A stretch of DNA of 64,000 nt from Mortierella sp. BCC40632 (lineage: Eukaryota > Mortierellomycota > Mortierellomycetes > Mortierellales > Mortierellaceae), in contig WAEK01000008.1 in NCBI GenBank assembly GCA_011634665.1, forward strand, positions 1,357,501 to 1,421,500, given 5' to 3'. Made by a program: the position numbers and the translations under genes. This document shows, in pieces, positions 13,157 through 25,200 of this stretch (position 1 is the stretch's first letter; every line of letters starts with the position of its first letter). A model generated the notes under the pieces. That model was given only the letters and a program-made list of their open reading frames with translations, had not been told where the DNA came from and searched no databases.

Positions 13157-13923
13157 CTGTGGTGGTAATTGTGGCGGTGGAGACAGACAGAAATTCCTAC
13201 CCGTTTGAGCTGTGGACATCCCACGGCTAGTTTTTCGATTGCTTCGTCAGTGAGCGAAGGCGAAGAACCGAGATTTAGAGTATGAAGTCCAGGACACTGG
13301 GAAGCAATATGGTGGACCAGTGCGTCGGTCACAGCCGGGATCTCTGACACGTCGAGAGAGGCGAGGTTTGGGCGATTGGTTAGGATGGACTGAAGCCCTG
13401 CGAACGTCGCTTGGATGCCTCCAGGCAAGATAAGTCGCTCTAGTCGTGGGCATTCAGCGAACTGCAACAGGGCCTCATCGGTCAAATCAGGGGCTACGAA
13501 AGCAAGGTTGAGTCTTCGGATGTACTGCTTGTATGGAAAGAGAGCACCCGAGGTGCGATCGGATCCTGGTGTCGCTACGAAAGCCAGGTTTGTATCAGTC
13601 ATGGACTGGACCATTCTTTCCAGTGCGCTGGCGGTCATGGGTGTCGGTCTAGACCAGAGGAGATCGATCCCGCAGCTGCACCAGTGTTGGCAGACTAGGA
13701 TGGCAGACCAGAGATCATGAGGAGACACCAAGAATTTAAAGATGTGGAGAACAAGTTCTGACGGCAAGAGCTGAGGCTGGAGCGAGGTCAAGGAACGCTG
13801 TCGAAAAGTGAGAGAGCCGCGAGGATCAGCAAGAACGAGTTGGTGCCGTGGTGGAGCCGACAGAGTGGTATCACAGAGAGCATGGCATGTATCGGTCATG
13901 TCGCTATCTCTGTCGATATCTAG

Positions 13924-13955
<32 letters not shown>

Positions 13956-14313
13956 GGCGATAGTGGTAGTGACGATGTTGACTGTTGGATCTGGTGGTGA
14001 GCAAGGGTGCAGGCGAGTCTGGTGGAGAGGAAAGAGAAGAAGAGGATGAAGAGGCAATGATCCAGAGTGGGTCTGCCGAAGGGTCAGCCACGACAGCAAG
14101 GTCATCATGTATGGGAGAGGAGCCCGGCACGGAGCGCGGATGGCTAATGTGGCGATACGGCACGGGCGCGTATTGGGTATGTATAAGTTGCTGACCATGG
14201 CCATGGTTATAGTTGTGGTTGTGGTTACAGTTGTGGCCGGAACCAGAGTTGGGATTGCCAGGCACAGAAGCAGGAGCTACTGCAGGCGCGGGGGTGCTCG
14301 AGTCGCAGGCCAT
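10661..14313 (-). CDS. GRR1: GRR1-like F-box/LRR protein of SCF ubiquitin ligase (2 exons)
   Basis: Substrate-recognition subunit of an SCF E3 ubiquitin ligase. In yeast, Grr1 targets cyclins and nutrient-signalling proteins. Exon 1 runs from 14313 to 13201 and exon 2 from 12646 to 10661, joined in phase 0 to give 1,032 aa. The join restores a perfect cysteine-type LRR (CPQLKR | IKLSQCVLLTD). Order along the protein: a low-complexity His/Asn/Ser N-terminus; polyglutamine at about 119-130 (GTT repeat at 13923-13956); an F-box at about 181-225 (LLPSELVLHIFKFLVSPHDL); about a dozen LRRs of the C..L..L.L..C..LTD type; then a Ser/Thr/Pro- and His-rich tail of over 300 residues. The 554-nt intron contains a long T tract (13128-13156 on +). 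Animal FBXL2/FBXL20 relatives share the LRR type, but the long tails favour the fungal Grr1 group. The upstream GA-rich DNA probably includes its leader. Confidence 0.88.
13128..13156 (+). repeat. T29 homopolymer in the GRR1-like intron
   Basis: A run of 29 T on the + strand (A on the coding strand) begins about 45 bases inside the donor of the GRR1-like intron. Reading frames that run across it give poly-Lys or poly-Phe and are artefacts. Confidence 0.9.
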
Positions 14314-14497
14314 TGCATCGAGTCAGGCAAAGGTAGGGTGGTGGGCGGAGGCGCAGACAGGTGATGAGGCAGAATGAGGCAAGGGGTAAGGCGAGGAGAG
14401 GAGGAACAGAAGGGAAGAGAAGAGAAGAGGAGAAGAAGAGAAGAGCGGAGAAGAGAAGAGAAGAAAGAGAGGAAAGAAAAGAGAGAAGGAGAGGGGA

Positions 14498-14530
<33 letters not shown>

Positions 14531-14984
14531 GGAAGAGAGCGAGAAGGGACACGCGAGAGCTGTGAAAGTGGATCCGGAGAAATACAGTCGGACTTGCGGA
14601 AAGTCTGCGACGGACAATCCGCGGTTTGCACCAGGAGAACAAGAACAAGAGCCGTGGTTTAGGGTTCGAGCACGCCTTGGGCGAATGCGATTGGTAGGAG
14701 AAATGAGAGCAGGGCAGGTCGAGAGCCACGGGATGGATGCGGGGGATGAGAAGAAATGGAGGATGGGAATGATGAGAATGAAGGAGAGAAAAAGTGAGAG
14801 AGAAAGAGAGAGCGGAAAACAAAAGAAAGAGAAAAGTGAGGAAAGGAGAGAGAGTGAGAAGGCAGAGTTGAACCAACACACGGGATGGCACGGGAGGAGA
14901 AAAGAGAGAGAAAGAGAAGAGAGAGAAGAGAGACAAATAGACGGACAGACAGAAGAGAGTTAGGGGGTGTGCTTGGGGAGAGAG

Positions 14985-15019
<35 letters not shown>

Positions 15020-16239
15020 AGAAAGAAAGAAAGAGAAGAGGATGAAGATTGAGATCGGGATCTCCACTGTTGGCTGTCTTTGCTTCTGCCTTTGCATCTC
15101 TTTTTGCTGTTTGTTGCTCTTGTTTTCGCTGTCCTGCCCTGACAAGCCTTGTTTGGCCCACCATCCCGGCATCCCGGCATCCCGGCACCTTGTCGTCCGC
15201 CCACTTGCTCTCACAAATGGAAATGCACAAGTACATACCCACTGTCATCATCGACCTCGCCCTCCCGTGTCCCTTTCCCCCCGCTTTCTCTCCCGTTCCA
15301 CTACCACCACGACAACTACCACTACCACCGCCAGTTCCACCCTCCCCCCCTCCCCTTTTTTTTCTCCAATCGCTCAAGGCTGTAGAAACGTGAGCAGCAC
15401 ACGGTACCGAGCAACGTCAAGCCTTCTTGTGACCCGCCCAGGCCAGGAGTGGACGAAAGCAATGCCAATGACACCCATGTGTTACACAGCATGTCTGTAT
15501 GTCCACAATTATATGTGTGTGGGGTGGGAGAAAAGGCCGAGCAAGCAAACTACGATATGCGGAAGCACAGCACCAGCCTTTCGACGACGCACCCTCAACA
15601 AAGAGCTCCGCTGAAAGAGACCAAGGGCGGAGGTTAGGTCGCTCTCAGGCATGGGGCTCATTCTCACTCTTTGAGACGACATCATGTCCAGTCTGGCAGA
15701 CCATCTGTGCCATCGAACCGATTTCTCCTCCTTCTCATCCTCTTTTTACGCGGTCCCTGCGTATGTGCTCCGTGCGCGCAGTGCCGAGAGAAAAAACGGG
15801 TGCCGCTGTCCCCTGCAGTCTGCCTCCTTCCAGCTTCTTGCCGTTTTGCATCCCTCAGCTCCACTAGAGAAGCCCAGGTCTGACGCGTTCGAGAGCCAGA
15901 AAGCGCGTCAAAGACGTGTCCTGAGTTGCCGCTCCTTCTCGTGACAACCATCAGATTGATCATGATCCCTTGCTCGCAATGGCATAGGTCGACGCTTTGT
16001 CTCTTCATTCTTCCATCCAGCCCATTCGTCCATCCCCCGAGGAGTGTCAACGTGACCCAGTGTTCTTGTAACACTGAACCGCAGAACAAGACTGACCTCA
16101 ACATGACCCTTTTTTTTCTTTTTTTTTTTTTTTTCTCCCCCACATTACTCCATGCCACTCCTCTGCTCAGGCCAGTTTAGCTAATTCCTTTTTTACTTTT
16201 TTTTTTTTTATTGTCCTTACTTGTCCTTGCTCTAGCCCA
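14314..16239. repeat. Purine/pyrimidine-biased spacer with GA tracts and a short minisatellite
   Basis: The + strand from about 14390 to 15050 is strongly purine-biased, with nested GAGA, AAGAG and AGAGAGAG runs; (GA)n at about 14992-15014 is the cleanest. A direct repeat of about 8 bp (ATCCCGGC, three tandem copies) sits at 15162-15187. T-rich runs occur at 16108-16135 and 16190-16210. The overlapping open frames on both strands are low-complexity translations (Ser/Leu- or Arg/Glu/Lys-only) and I do not accept them. The part next to 14313 is probably the promoter and leader of the GRR1-like gene. Confidence 0.7.
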
Positions 16240-18266
16240 TCAGAACAAAAAGTACATCATGCATGCACTCAACATGGTAATGAGCACAATGCCAACCCCG
16301 TACTGAACCGCAATCAGTGCCGCCATCTCTCCACCAGCATTCTTGCTTCGCCGATCCCACACTTGAGCCAACACAAAGCAGGTGATGCTCGTCGGAGACC
16401 CGCTCATCAGCATCAGCGTAAACTGCATCATATGGTTCTTCTCCGGGACCCAGCCCCAGCGTCGCACCAATACCAACTGCACCAAGGCAATCCCAATAAT
16501 GGGCGAGATCACCATCTTGGCCACTGTGATCATCACAAGCGTCGGAAGAAGTGGTCGCATCCGCCCAGGTTTGAGTCGCGACAAGGACGCGCCAAGGACA
16601 GTTAGTCCCAAAGGCACACAGCACGCGCCCAGCATAAGTGTGATCTCATGGATAAAGCTCAGAGGGGGTAACTCGTCCGGCGAGGGCACTGGAGTATCCG
16701 TTATCACAAAGAGCACTCGAAGTGGCGTGAGTGCCGTCAAGAGACCTAGCAACAAACCTATGGTGGGAGGGGTCAGATACTCGCGTGTCGAATGGAATGC
16801 CCGCCAGAACATCTGGATTCCTCGGTGGACCCCGGACTGATCACCGTTGTTGGCTGTGTACGACGATGAAAGCGCTGGTGGAACCTTGGGTAGAGGCTCC
16901 ATCGACGGTGCCGATGCTGTTGATGAAGATAAAGGCTCCAGTGGGATGGTCGCCATAGCCTCTTCCGTACCAGCCGGGGCTCCGTTCTTTGAATTACTCT
17001 CATCTGGAGGTGTGAGTTCAATGTATGGGGATCTCGGTGAGCTAGCTCTTGGTGCATAGCCCAAAGAAGGGGATGGGGGAGATGATGCTGAGAAAGCTGG
17101 TGGGGGTTGCTGCAACAATGGTGGAGGCTGGTAACCCTTGAAGAGTGGAGATCGTCCTGATTTCTTGGAGAGTCCCCTACGTGACATGGATGACTCGATC
17201 AGTTGGTGGTCATCTTCGTGTCCTGTTGAACATCTTGTCACGCCCGTGCCGTTGCTGGCAACGCTTTCGACACTGTACCTCACGTCAGAATGGATCGCTT
17301 TAAAGTTCTGGACCGGATGCAGTGGATGTCTCTGCATCTGCTCGTACTGTGGAGGACAGGACGAGTTCGAGCTACTGCTACTGGGAGATGATGCTACTGG
17401 AGATGAAGATGGCGTTGGCTCGCCTTTCTGTGGTCGGGATGAAGAACTGAATGGGTTCGAATTGCGCCTCGAGGACGAGCCTGTCGTAGCATTGGAGTCT
17501 TCGGACCCATCGCGAAGATAACGATGTCCTTGATCGTCACCTCTGGATCCAATTTCACTTGACCCATATCTCAGCTCTTTGGCGCCATCCTCCATGGTAT
17601 AGTCAACCTCAATTACGGTTGATGTGGCGGAGAAAGTAGTTTGGTTTCCTTGATCCAGTTGCGCATGCTTAAGTGAAGGCGAAGGCAGACGCTGATCCCT
17701 TTGCTGTTCGTTCGCTGATTGCAGTGAATGACTGCTGCCCGTTCTAGGAAAAGCCACCCTTTCAGATAACGTTGTCTGGCTGGTATTGACGACTGGGCGC
17801 TGATAAGGTTGATGTTGTTGTGGCGGATCGGAAGCTGCCAACGAGGCCGTCAGGTTGCCGAGGCGTTTCGCTTCTTTAATGTGGTCGTAGCGAATTAATC
17901 GGTAACCCCCAAGAGGGAACAGAAACAGGTAGAATACTGCGATGAACACGCTTGAATATGCTGTACCGCGTGCGCCGTCTCCCACTATGAATGGCGGATG
18001 ATCTGAAACTGCCAGCAGAATGGAGATCGGTAGGTCTCCCTACAGATTTTTGATAGTTGAAATATTTTGGTTAGTGCTCTTTTGCGAGAGGATAAAACTA
18101 TTGTGGTTACCATGGGTCAAGATTTTTACATACAAAGTTGGTGAACATCGTTGCAGCAATAATTCCGCGATGCAGTCGTTTGGGAACCAACCCTGTTCTC
18201 TGGATAAGGAACCCCATTGCCGCTCCCATCAAGATAAAGAAGACAGCAACGAGTGCCACGTAACTT

Positions 18267-18299
<33 letters not shown>

Positions 18300-18606
18300 A
18301 AGAAAGAAAGAAAGAGAGTGTGTGTGAGCATATACAGCTATTAGTAGGGTGAAACAAATCTCCTGTCCCTAAGTAATCCTCATTTTTGTTTCGAGGAACT
18401 GAAAGGTCAAGCACAAAACAGAACATACCCGAGCTCAACGATATTGTCTGTGCTGACGCATGAAAGCATTTTTGCAAACAAGAGAGCTGGCAATGTGTAG
18501 TTGAGAATGAGGCCAGCAACTACCTTGGCGCCTGCGGGGGTCAACAGACCACGTTTTGCCATCAATGCGCCACATCCTGAGTTCCCAGAAAGATGCCACA
18601 GTCAAC

Positions 18607-18638
<32 letters not shown>

Positions 18639-19111
18639 AGAGGTTCAAATCGATCGGGAGCACGAACAAAAAGAAACGGAGAAAAGCCTTAGTTAATATG
18701 GTAATACGAATAAAGGGGACAACCAGTATTCCAATCAAGAGCATGTCCGTCTCACCTCCCATCACCAAGAACTTGATGATCGGCCTACAGATAGTCGGGT
18801 TGTGGAGAGAGAGTGCATGAGAGAGAGAGAGAGGGCAGCGTTGTTTAAAGATGACAACCGGTTAGAGAAGGTTATTTCTGGTTGATTGTGCCTCAACTAG
18901 GTCGAGACGCCAAGTTGATTGAGAGTGGAAACCAGATGGAGCTTTTTTTTTTTTGTGCGTGTGACAAGGGGCAAGGCTTTGAGCCCAGGTTCGAAGTGTA
19001 TGGGTCCTGGGAGCCAAAAGAACTCGTAGGAAAGCAAAAGGCGAGAGTGGAAGAAGTTTCATGGAAAACGTACTTTGCGCTAGTCCAAAGCAGGGTCGAT
19101 AGAGCCACCAT
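16240..19111 (-). CDS. PIN/auxin-efflux-carrier-like membrane transporter (ECM3 type, 5 exons)
   Basis: Integral membrane carrier of the Mem_trans (auxin efflux carrier-like) family. Fungal members such as yeast Ecm3 and S. pombe Ael1 are mostly endomembrane proteins with poorly defined substrates. Exons on the - strand: 19111-19074, 18784-18756, 18576-18429, 18263-18134 and 18039-16240. All phases match (2, 1, 2, 0), giving 714 aa. The N-terminal half has about five membrane segments (MVALSTLLWTSAKPIIKFLV, LILNYTLPALLFAKML, YVALVAVFFILMGAAMGFLI). The conserved TNFGDLPISILLA and GDGARGTAYSSVFIAVFYLF motifs follow. A loop of about 370 residues rich in Ser/Pro/Gln comes next, and then a second membrane half from LLGLLTALTPLRVLFVI to the end. 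The 29-nt exon 2 is very small. A T tract of about 30 sits directly before the exon 4 acceptor. Confidence 0.9.
18268..18297 (+). repeat. A30 tract forming an extreme polypyrimidine tract for a - strand acceptor
   Basis: Read on the coding (-) strand, this is about 30 consecutive T ending a few bases before the GAAG acceptor of exon 4 (exon starts at 18263). It occupies the normal place of the 3' splice-site polypyrimidine tract. Confidence 0.8.
18607..18635 (+). repeat. A29 tract upstream of a - strand acceptor
   Basis: On the coding strand this is T29, about 30 nt upstream of the CTCAG acceptor of exon 3 of the carrier gene (exon starts at 18576). It is the second homopolymer placed this way in the same gene. 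Confidence 0.8.
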
Positions 19112-21720
19112 GGCCGTTTCTTTGAGGGGCTCTGGCTGACGAATCTAGTGAGTGGTGTTTTCTATCCCTCCTTGAATCTTCCTGAGAGCTGCAGGATGTG
19201 TTGACGGGGTGCCAGTAGTGGATGTGGAGGTGCCCTGCTACTGACCCTCTGCGCGCAAATCTTTACTCCCTTTTTTTTTTTTTTTTTCTTTTTTTTTTTT
19301 TTGGTGAAAACCAAGGAGAATAAAAAAAAAGAAAGAAAGAAAAAAAAGCCCTCTGGAGATGTCGGTCTTTGTCTGGTGCCGATGTTTAGCCTCGAGGATA
19401 TCTGGGTTGTTGACGAGGTGGTCTGATGATGTTGACAAAGTGGAATGGTATTAGTGTTGAGGTGTGACGGGAGAGAACAATATCGATGCAGTAAGCCGCC
19501 GTCTTTAGGAAATAATGTTGAAGGTGATGGTTGGGGATAGGAATGAAAGAGGCGACGCGAAGGAAAATTGGAGGACGAGGAGAAAAAGGAAGAAGACGGA
19601 GTAAGTATGATGGTTGTACAACTGAAAAATATCGAGAAAGAAGCTGTCCAGGGTCGAGAACGGGATGAGATTAAAGGCAGAGAGGGGCAGGAGACTTGAT
19701 TGTCGAGGGGGAGAGAGCGGTGGAGAAGACGAATGTTTTCAGGCACGGGTGCTGCGTATGAGCTGTCGACGATTATCTACACTATGCCCTCTTTGTCCCG
19801 ACAACGCATCCCAACGACGTTGCCAGGACAAGAGGCACTAGGAAAGACAAAACGCGGGCGTGAGGGTGGCGAGGATGTGTTTGACGGAGACGTTTAAAAA
19901 TGGAGGCAGGAAGCTGGGGAGGAAAAAAGGGACCTTTGGTGTTCAGGATGGAAAGCAAGAAAGAAATGAACCTCTTGCACACGGAGACAGAAGAATATGG
20001 ATCATGTCTCCTGAAAGGAAAAACAGCAATTGCCGCCCAGCCTTCTGTTGTTGTTGTTTTTTGTTTTGTTTTTTACAGGAACATAAACACAAACACGGCC
20101 TCCGCCATGTCAATTAACCCCGAACGCTAATCGGGTAAAAAGCGACAAGAGAGTATGGTGGGAGGTATATCCAGCCTTTTTTTTTTCCTCTGCTGATTGT
20201 GAGAAAAAGTGGCTCAAATGACTGTGGGTATCTGGGAAACAAAGCGGAGGACGAAAGCAGAGAAAGCAGCAAATGCGGCGAAATGCTAGGTATCAGTGAG
20301 GGAACGGAACCGGACGGCCTCACTTGGTTTTCCCGCACTGAGTCAGGCAAGACAACCCAGTAGGTGAGATCCCAGGCTGGGGTCGTGGGCCTGCAGCATC
20401 CAGGGACACAACTTCACGCCTGCTCTAGCATGCATGTTTGGCTCACAAGCTTTCGACCCATGTTATGACAGGAGCCCATGTCCCCAACAAAGACCTCGAC
20501 CTCTTGCCCCATTAGTGCCTGTTAGAAAACGGAGAACGATCACGACTCGTGTGCTCTCATATCATTATAGACAATAAAGGGAATAGAAAGGAGACGGAGA
20601 GAGGGTGTCCGGAGGAAGGGAGGGTCGTCGTCAAAGCTAGTTTAGAACACGGCAGAACCCATTGATGGAGGATGAGTTCGAAGTCGTGCTCAACGAAGAG
20701 AAGAGGCGGTGATCAAGGATCACTAGTCTCTTGCTTCCGCCTAAGGACTTTTTTTTTTTTTGCCCGCTCTTCCTTGTCCTCTACTCTGTCGCAGGTTCTT
20801 CTGCAACGAACAGATCATGTTACACTGTCTTGAAGAGCTGCGTAGACCCAAAGAAGCTCTCAAGTGAGGTGAAGACTCCAGTTCATTGCAAAGAGAACAT
20901 CATACTGGACAGGATGAAGAAGGTATTGCAGCGCACTGACGATCGGATACGATCGTTTGCAATTAGACAGCCGCCGTAAACGGACAATGCCCCCGAAAGG
21001 AAAAGGAGTCGAGAGATTGAGTGAGGATTGATGGACCCTGCGCTAGCCTGGGGTGCCATTCGGGTCACGGCTGAGCTCAACCTTGTTCCTCTTGTCGATC
21101 CCTCGGGGGCTGAGTTTTTGCCCTCCCATTGTTCATTTTTTGGGGCAGAAGCTCTGTTCACATACCTGTTTGGGGGAGAGACAGGCGCTGATAACAAATG
21201 TAGTTTTTCGCCTTCAGCAAAGTGAGAAATGCTTGTCGTAGTTGTAAGCGCAGAATGGGAATTCTGGGTTTGATTATCTCTTGGTCAATATATAGTAAGC
21301 ATGGGCGGTCGGTGATGATAAATAATGCTGCTGTGGTGGGTAAGAAAGCGGAAAAAAAAATGGAGATCCGTGGAGAGATCGGAAGCAATGGGCAAGTGGT
21401 ATCGGAGCGCGAGGTGTGAATGACTGTGATGCCGATGCTGGTGCGTGAACTGAGGTGCGTAATGGAAGGGATCCGGGATGAGGAGCCAGCCTGAGGTAGA
21501 CTCAGGTTTCTTCGGTCCAGCTGGTATTCCCGGATATAAACCGAGAGGTTTTAATCAAGGGAGAAGCGAAAGGGGAACACAAGAGAGGGAAAGAAGCAGA
21601 GCTGGGCCTCTTAAAAGGACAGCGTGATATGTTGACAGTTGGCTTTCAGCTAATGTCAGGATGGTTATGAAGTGTGTAATTAAGAAAGCAAAAAAAGAAA
21701 AAAAAAAAAAAAAAAAAAAA

Positions 21721-21769
<49 letters not shown>

Positions 21770-22800
21770 AGAGAGAGGACATGAAGAAAAGAAATGAGCA
21801 GGAGAGATGGGTTAAGGTGGCGCGTGGTGAGCACAGAAACGAACGAAGGGAAAGAGAAGAAAGGATAAGGCGTCCATATCGGGAGTCAGAGGAAGGCGAT
21901 GCACGGGAAGGAGGTGGGTAAAAGGGCACAGACAGCCCGAATGGCTTGAAATGGGAATGACCTGTCCAACTGTATTCTGAGGCAGCAGAGGCCCGAGGCT
22001 GGCGCCGAGTCTGAGGGTATCGAGGCAAAAGAAATGAGAAAAAAAAAAAAAAAAAAAATCGTGAGGGAGAGGAGGAACATCCAGCACAATAGGTCAGAAT
22101 CACAAGGGATGGCTACCAAGCTGACGATGGAAGCAGCGAGGATGGGGACAACAATAGACAGCGAGGAGAAGGCGTAAGAGAGCAAGAGAGGGGGCGCTCA
22201 AGGCACCAGAGACATATAGCCCAAACAAACAAATGCTGGCCTGGGCAGGCCCAAGCTATGGAACCCATTACAGAGAGCAAAGCAGGATGACACGAATACA
22301 AGAGGCTCCAGAGCGCATGCGAGGGAGCCAAGACGGTGCCCACGGCAGGCCACGGCTCACATCTCGTGGTCTTCAAAGCATCCAGTGTCGACCCTATTCA
22401 TCGAGGCAACAGTTTTCATGTAGATTCCCATGTCTACTTCCGAGTTCTGAACCTGCGGTCATCCGTACACGCTCCGCCGTAGTTGAAACCGAGCGATAGT
22501 TGATCCTAGCGCTTGTCAGTGGCAGATTACTCGCTCTACCAACTGTCTGTTTTCGGTCGTGACATGAGCCTGGGCTAGCTAATTGGTTTTTATCCTCCAG
22601 GCAGTCCCTCCTCGGCTGTAACTTACGATACACTGACTTGCTAAATCCCTTCGACCTGACATGCCTGATAACTCCCAAGACTAGGTCTGGGAAAGGAATG
22701 AAAGTTTAGTGACTAATTCCCCGTCTAACTTACTTATAGCACGGAAGAATGACTGGTCTTTCTGTCACAACATGTGTGAGTGCGTACCTGCAACAGACTA
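19112..22800. other. Gene-poor region, low complexity
   Basis: I see no supported gene in these 3.7 kb. The visible content is a set of homopolymer and short-repeat tracts: interrupted T runs at 19268-19302, an A run followed by GA repeats at 21697-21775, and an A run at 22039-22057. Many short open frames contain poly-Phe or poly-Lys. The part just upstream of 19111 should contain the promoter of the carrier gene. A weak Pol III-like A/B box arrangement on the - strand near 22480-22560 is discussed under rejected items. Confidence 0.6.
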
Positions 22801-23039
22801 CTTTACACACAACCCGATTGTACCCCCAAACAATTGACACAAACATTCGACTGAGATGTTGGGAGCTGGGAAATGGGCATCCGATCTAGCTTGGGCTTTG
22901 TTGATGGAACCACATACGCCATCCGAGCAAAACATCTAATGCAAAATGGTGATCCTCTATCCACAATTGCCAGAACAAGGTTAAATAACATTATCCTTCG
23001 CTGAACAGCGGCCCTTTCCTGTGTAACCTTTCTTCTTTA

Positions 23040-25200
23040 ATCCCAAGAGACTCCATCACTAAACACTTCTGCCCCGGGCGGTCTGTTCGCAATCCAGTAC
23101 CCTTCCGCTGACAACAGAATCATCAACAACGAGAAGAATGACCCTATCCAACCCACCAACGCCCCAGCCAACGAATCCACATTTCAACATATCCAACAGC
23201 ACATCCTTTTTCCTGAGTATCTCAATGCTCCTCCAATAACAAGGTTTCAGGGTCACTCTTGATCCAAACCTCGTGGAACATCAACGTGCACTAATTCTCC
23301 GCCCTACTGAGTTGCTGGAAGAATACCCTCCTTCAATATCTGAGAAAACACTTTTTTCAAGTTGGAGGTTACTGAAAAAGAGGAAAGTACTATGGCCTCA
23401 ATTGGTACTCTCAAGCCGCCAAACATGAGTACTCGGTTCCCATCATCCAAAACAGCCTCCAATTCTCGAGTGACCTCAAGCGACAGGATAAAGAATGGAT
23501 TGCTGTAGCAGTAATAGCGGCAAACATCACTCGCCCCGTGGATATTGTTGCATATACACTGGTCAAGTCTGCCAACCTGAAAGACTCCGCGGTCAGAAAC
23601 CCTTTCGCTCCTTGGATGGTATCAGACACCACCTGGCAGTCTTGGCCACCACTTCCAATAGAAACGGGCATAATGCTATGCTTCGAAGGAATAACGTGGT
23701 TCCGATCCCTATGCCTAATAAATATCACTCCATTGGCACAGACAGTTTAGACGCAGTCTTCTCAGCTCTCTTCGAGAAGTAATCAAAGGATAGCATCCAG
23801 CAGCATCTTCAGCAAGGTCCGCGTCACAGAGGATGAGACAGAGACCGAGGAAATGTAGCTAATACGTCTCATCAGGGGGGAAGGCTCCGCCTATATCAAG
23901 CTGCTTAGGAACTCCTCTCCAACAGAAAATAGAAGGCCGTCAAGAATAGCTTCGTAATCCCTTTAATGCATTTTCTCTATCATATTCCGACCCAGTATAC
24001 CCATATTGACAATCGAAGCAGCAGAAATCATAGAAAAGGATTCATACTCGCCAAGCGAAAAAAGAGTGATAGAAGAGGCCGCCTCGACTGACTTTAGAAG
24101 TCGTCTCTTTAAAACCCTCAGGAATGCGGGGGAGGGGGGAGGGGCTCAGACTCTTTGAAAAACAAAAATAATTGCATGACAAATCTGGATTTGAAAGACG
24201 CTTTCCTGCATATTTTAATAAAGGACATTTCACAGAAATACCTCCAGTTCGCATGCAGCGGGGAGGAGATGTCAGTCGCGGGCACTCCTCTTTAGTCTCT
24301 CCAGCGCCCTACTGTTTATCAAGGTTATCAAACCGACCCCCAAATGGGCTCTCCGCAAGGGAATTCTTCTGACAGCTTACATAGGTAGCCTTTTGCCCGT
24401 AAGAACATCGAGGGAACAGCAAAGCTCCTCATCCAGCTTGTCCTCAACCGTCTTGAGTCACTCGGTCTCGTCACAAACTTTCTCAGACCTTATCTGCAGC
24501 TGACCCAGGCTACCGAAAATCTCGACTTCATGATCAACAGCAAGAATATGACTCCTCCAGACCCCAGAAAAAAGCTCGAGACTTAAGACGGAAAGTATGC
24601 AGGTTGATGTACAAGAGCACATTCTCTCTCTGGAAACTGTCATCTTTCATCAGTGAGGCTATTGCCATGGCAGTCGCAGTTCTTCCAGTACCGCTTAGAG
24701 TTCAAGGGAGGCTATTTCCAATCAAGATCTACACTTTTATTCTCAATTTAAAGATAGGTTTTAGGAAGGGACATCAGTGGCTTACAGAGATTTAGAGGAG
24801 ACGACTACTTTGAACAACCGTATCGCAACAATGTGCTTAGGTCTAAAAGACTCTATTCTATCTACAGGATGTAGGGAACGTATAGAAAAGAGAAGCTATC
24901 AATTAATGAATCTTGAAGCTAGGATACATGAGCGGACCAAACCAGGATGGGTCCGTGCGCGCCCTTATTATGGGACTGTGTCTACTTTCCACCATTGTGT
25001 GACTCCTAAAATTAATTGTACAAGTAGAAAGCTCACACTTCCCCAGGATCCAGGATCCAAAAAGCTCAGGGAGCATGGTCCACTCAGGCTGCTTTGCATG
25101 GCATATGGCTAGATGAAAAAAATAGCTCAAGGGAACTAGCGCTTCAGTAGTATACTCTCGAGGTTCTGCCTGTTTTCGAGTATAGTCATTTTGAATAAAA
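23040..25200 (+). mobile_element. Decayed DIRS-like (tyrosine-recombinase class) retrotransposon relic
   Basis: The + strand carries broken coding sequence of a retroelement. A gag-like part is visible at about 23470-23750 (TRPVDIVAYTLVKSANLKDS, a match to the 'RPVD' region of DIRS gag). The reverse transcriptase is clearest from 24175. It starts MTNLDLKDAFLHILIKDISQ, then KYLQFAC, then after a frameshift LSSALLFIKVIKPTPKWAL and KGILLTAYIGSLL, where active enzymes have YLDD. After a shift back come LVLNRLESLGLV, NLDFMINSKNMT and, near 24650, LSSFISEAIAMAVAVLP. A possible RNase H remnant is at about 25070-25170. Stops and frameshifts occur throughout and the catalytic motif is lost, so the element is dead. 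I could not place terminal repeats or a recombinase. The family call is by motif pattern; other RT-RH elements of the same clade are possible. Confidence 0.72.

Noticed and set aside
14225..15377. Large overlapping frames of Ser/Leu/Phe on - and Arg/Glu/Lys on +
   Set aside because: They are translations of a GA/CT-biased tract, present in all frames and lacking any domain or splice structure.
22480..22560. tRNA-like sequence on the - strand (AGTTGGTAGAGCG resembling an A box, GGTTTCAACTAC resembling a B box)
   Set aside because: The D-stem, anticodon arm and acceptor stem do not pair, and the T-stem is mismatched. At best it is a decayed tRNA or the head of a tRNA-derived SINE; chance is as likely.
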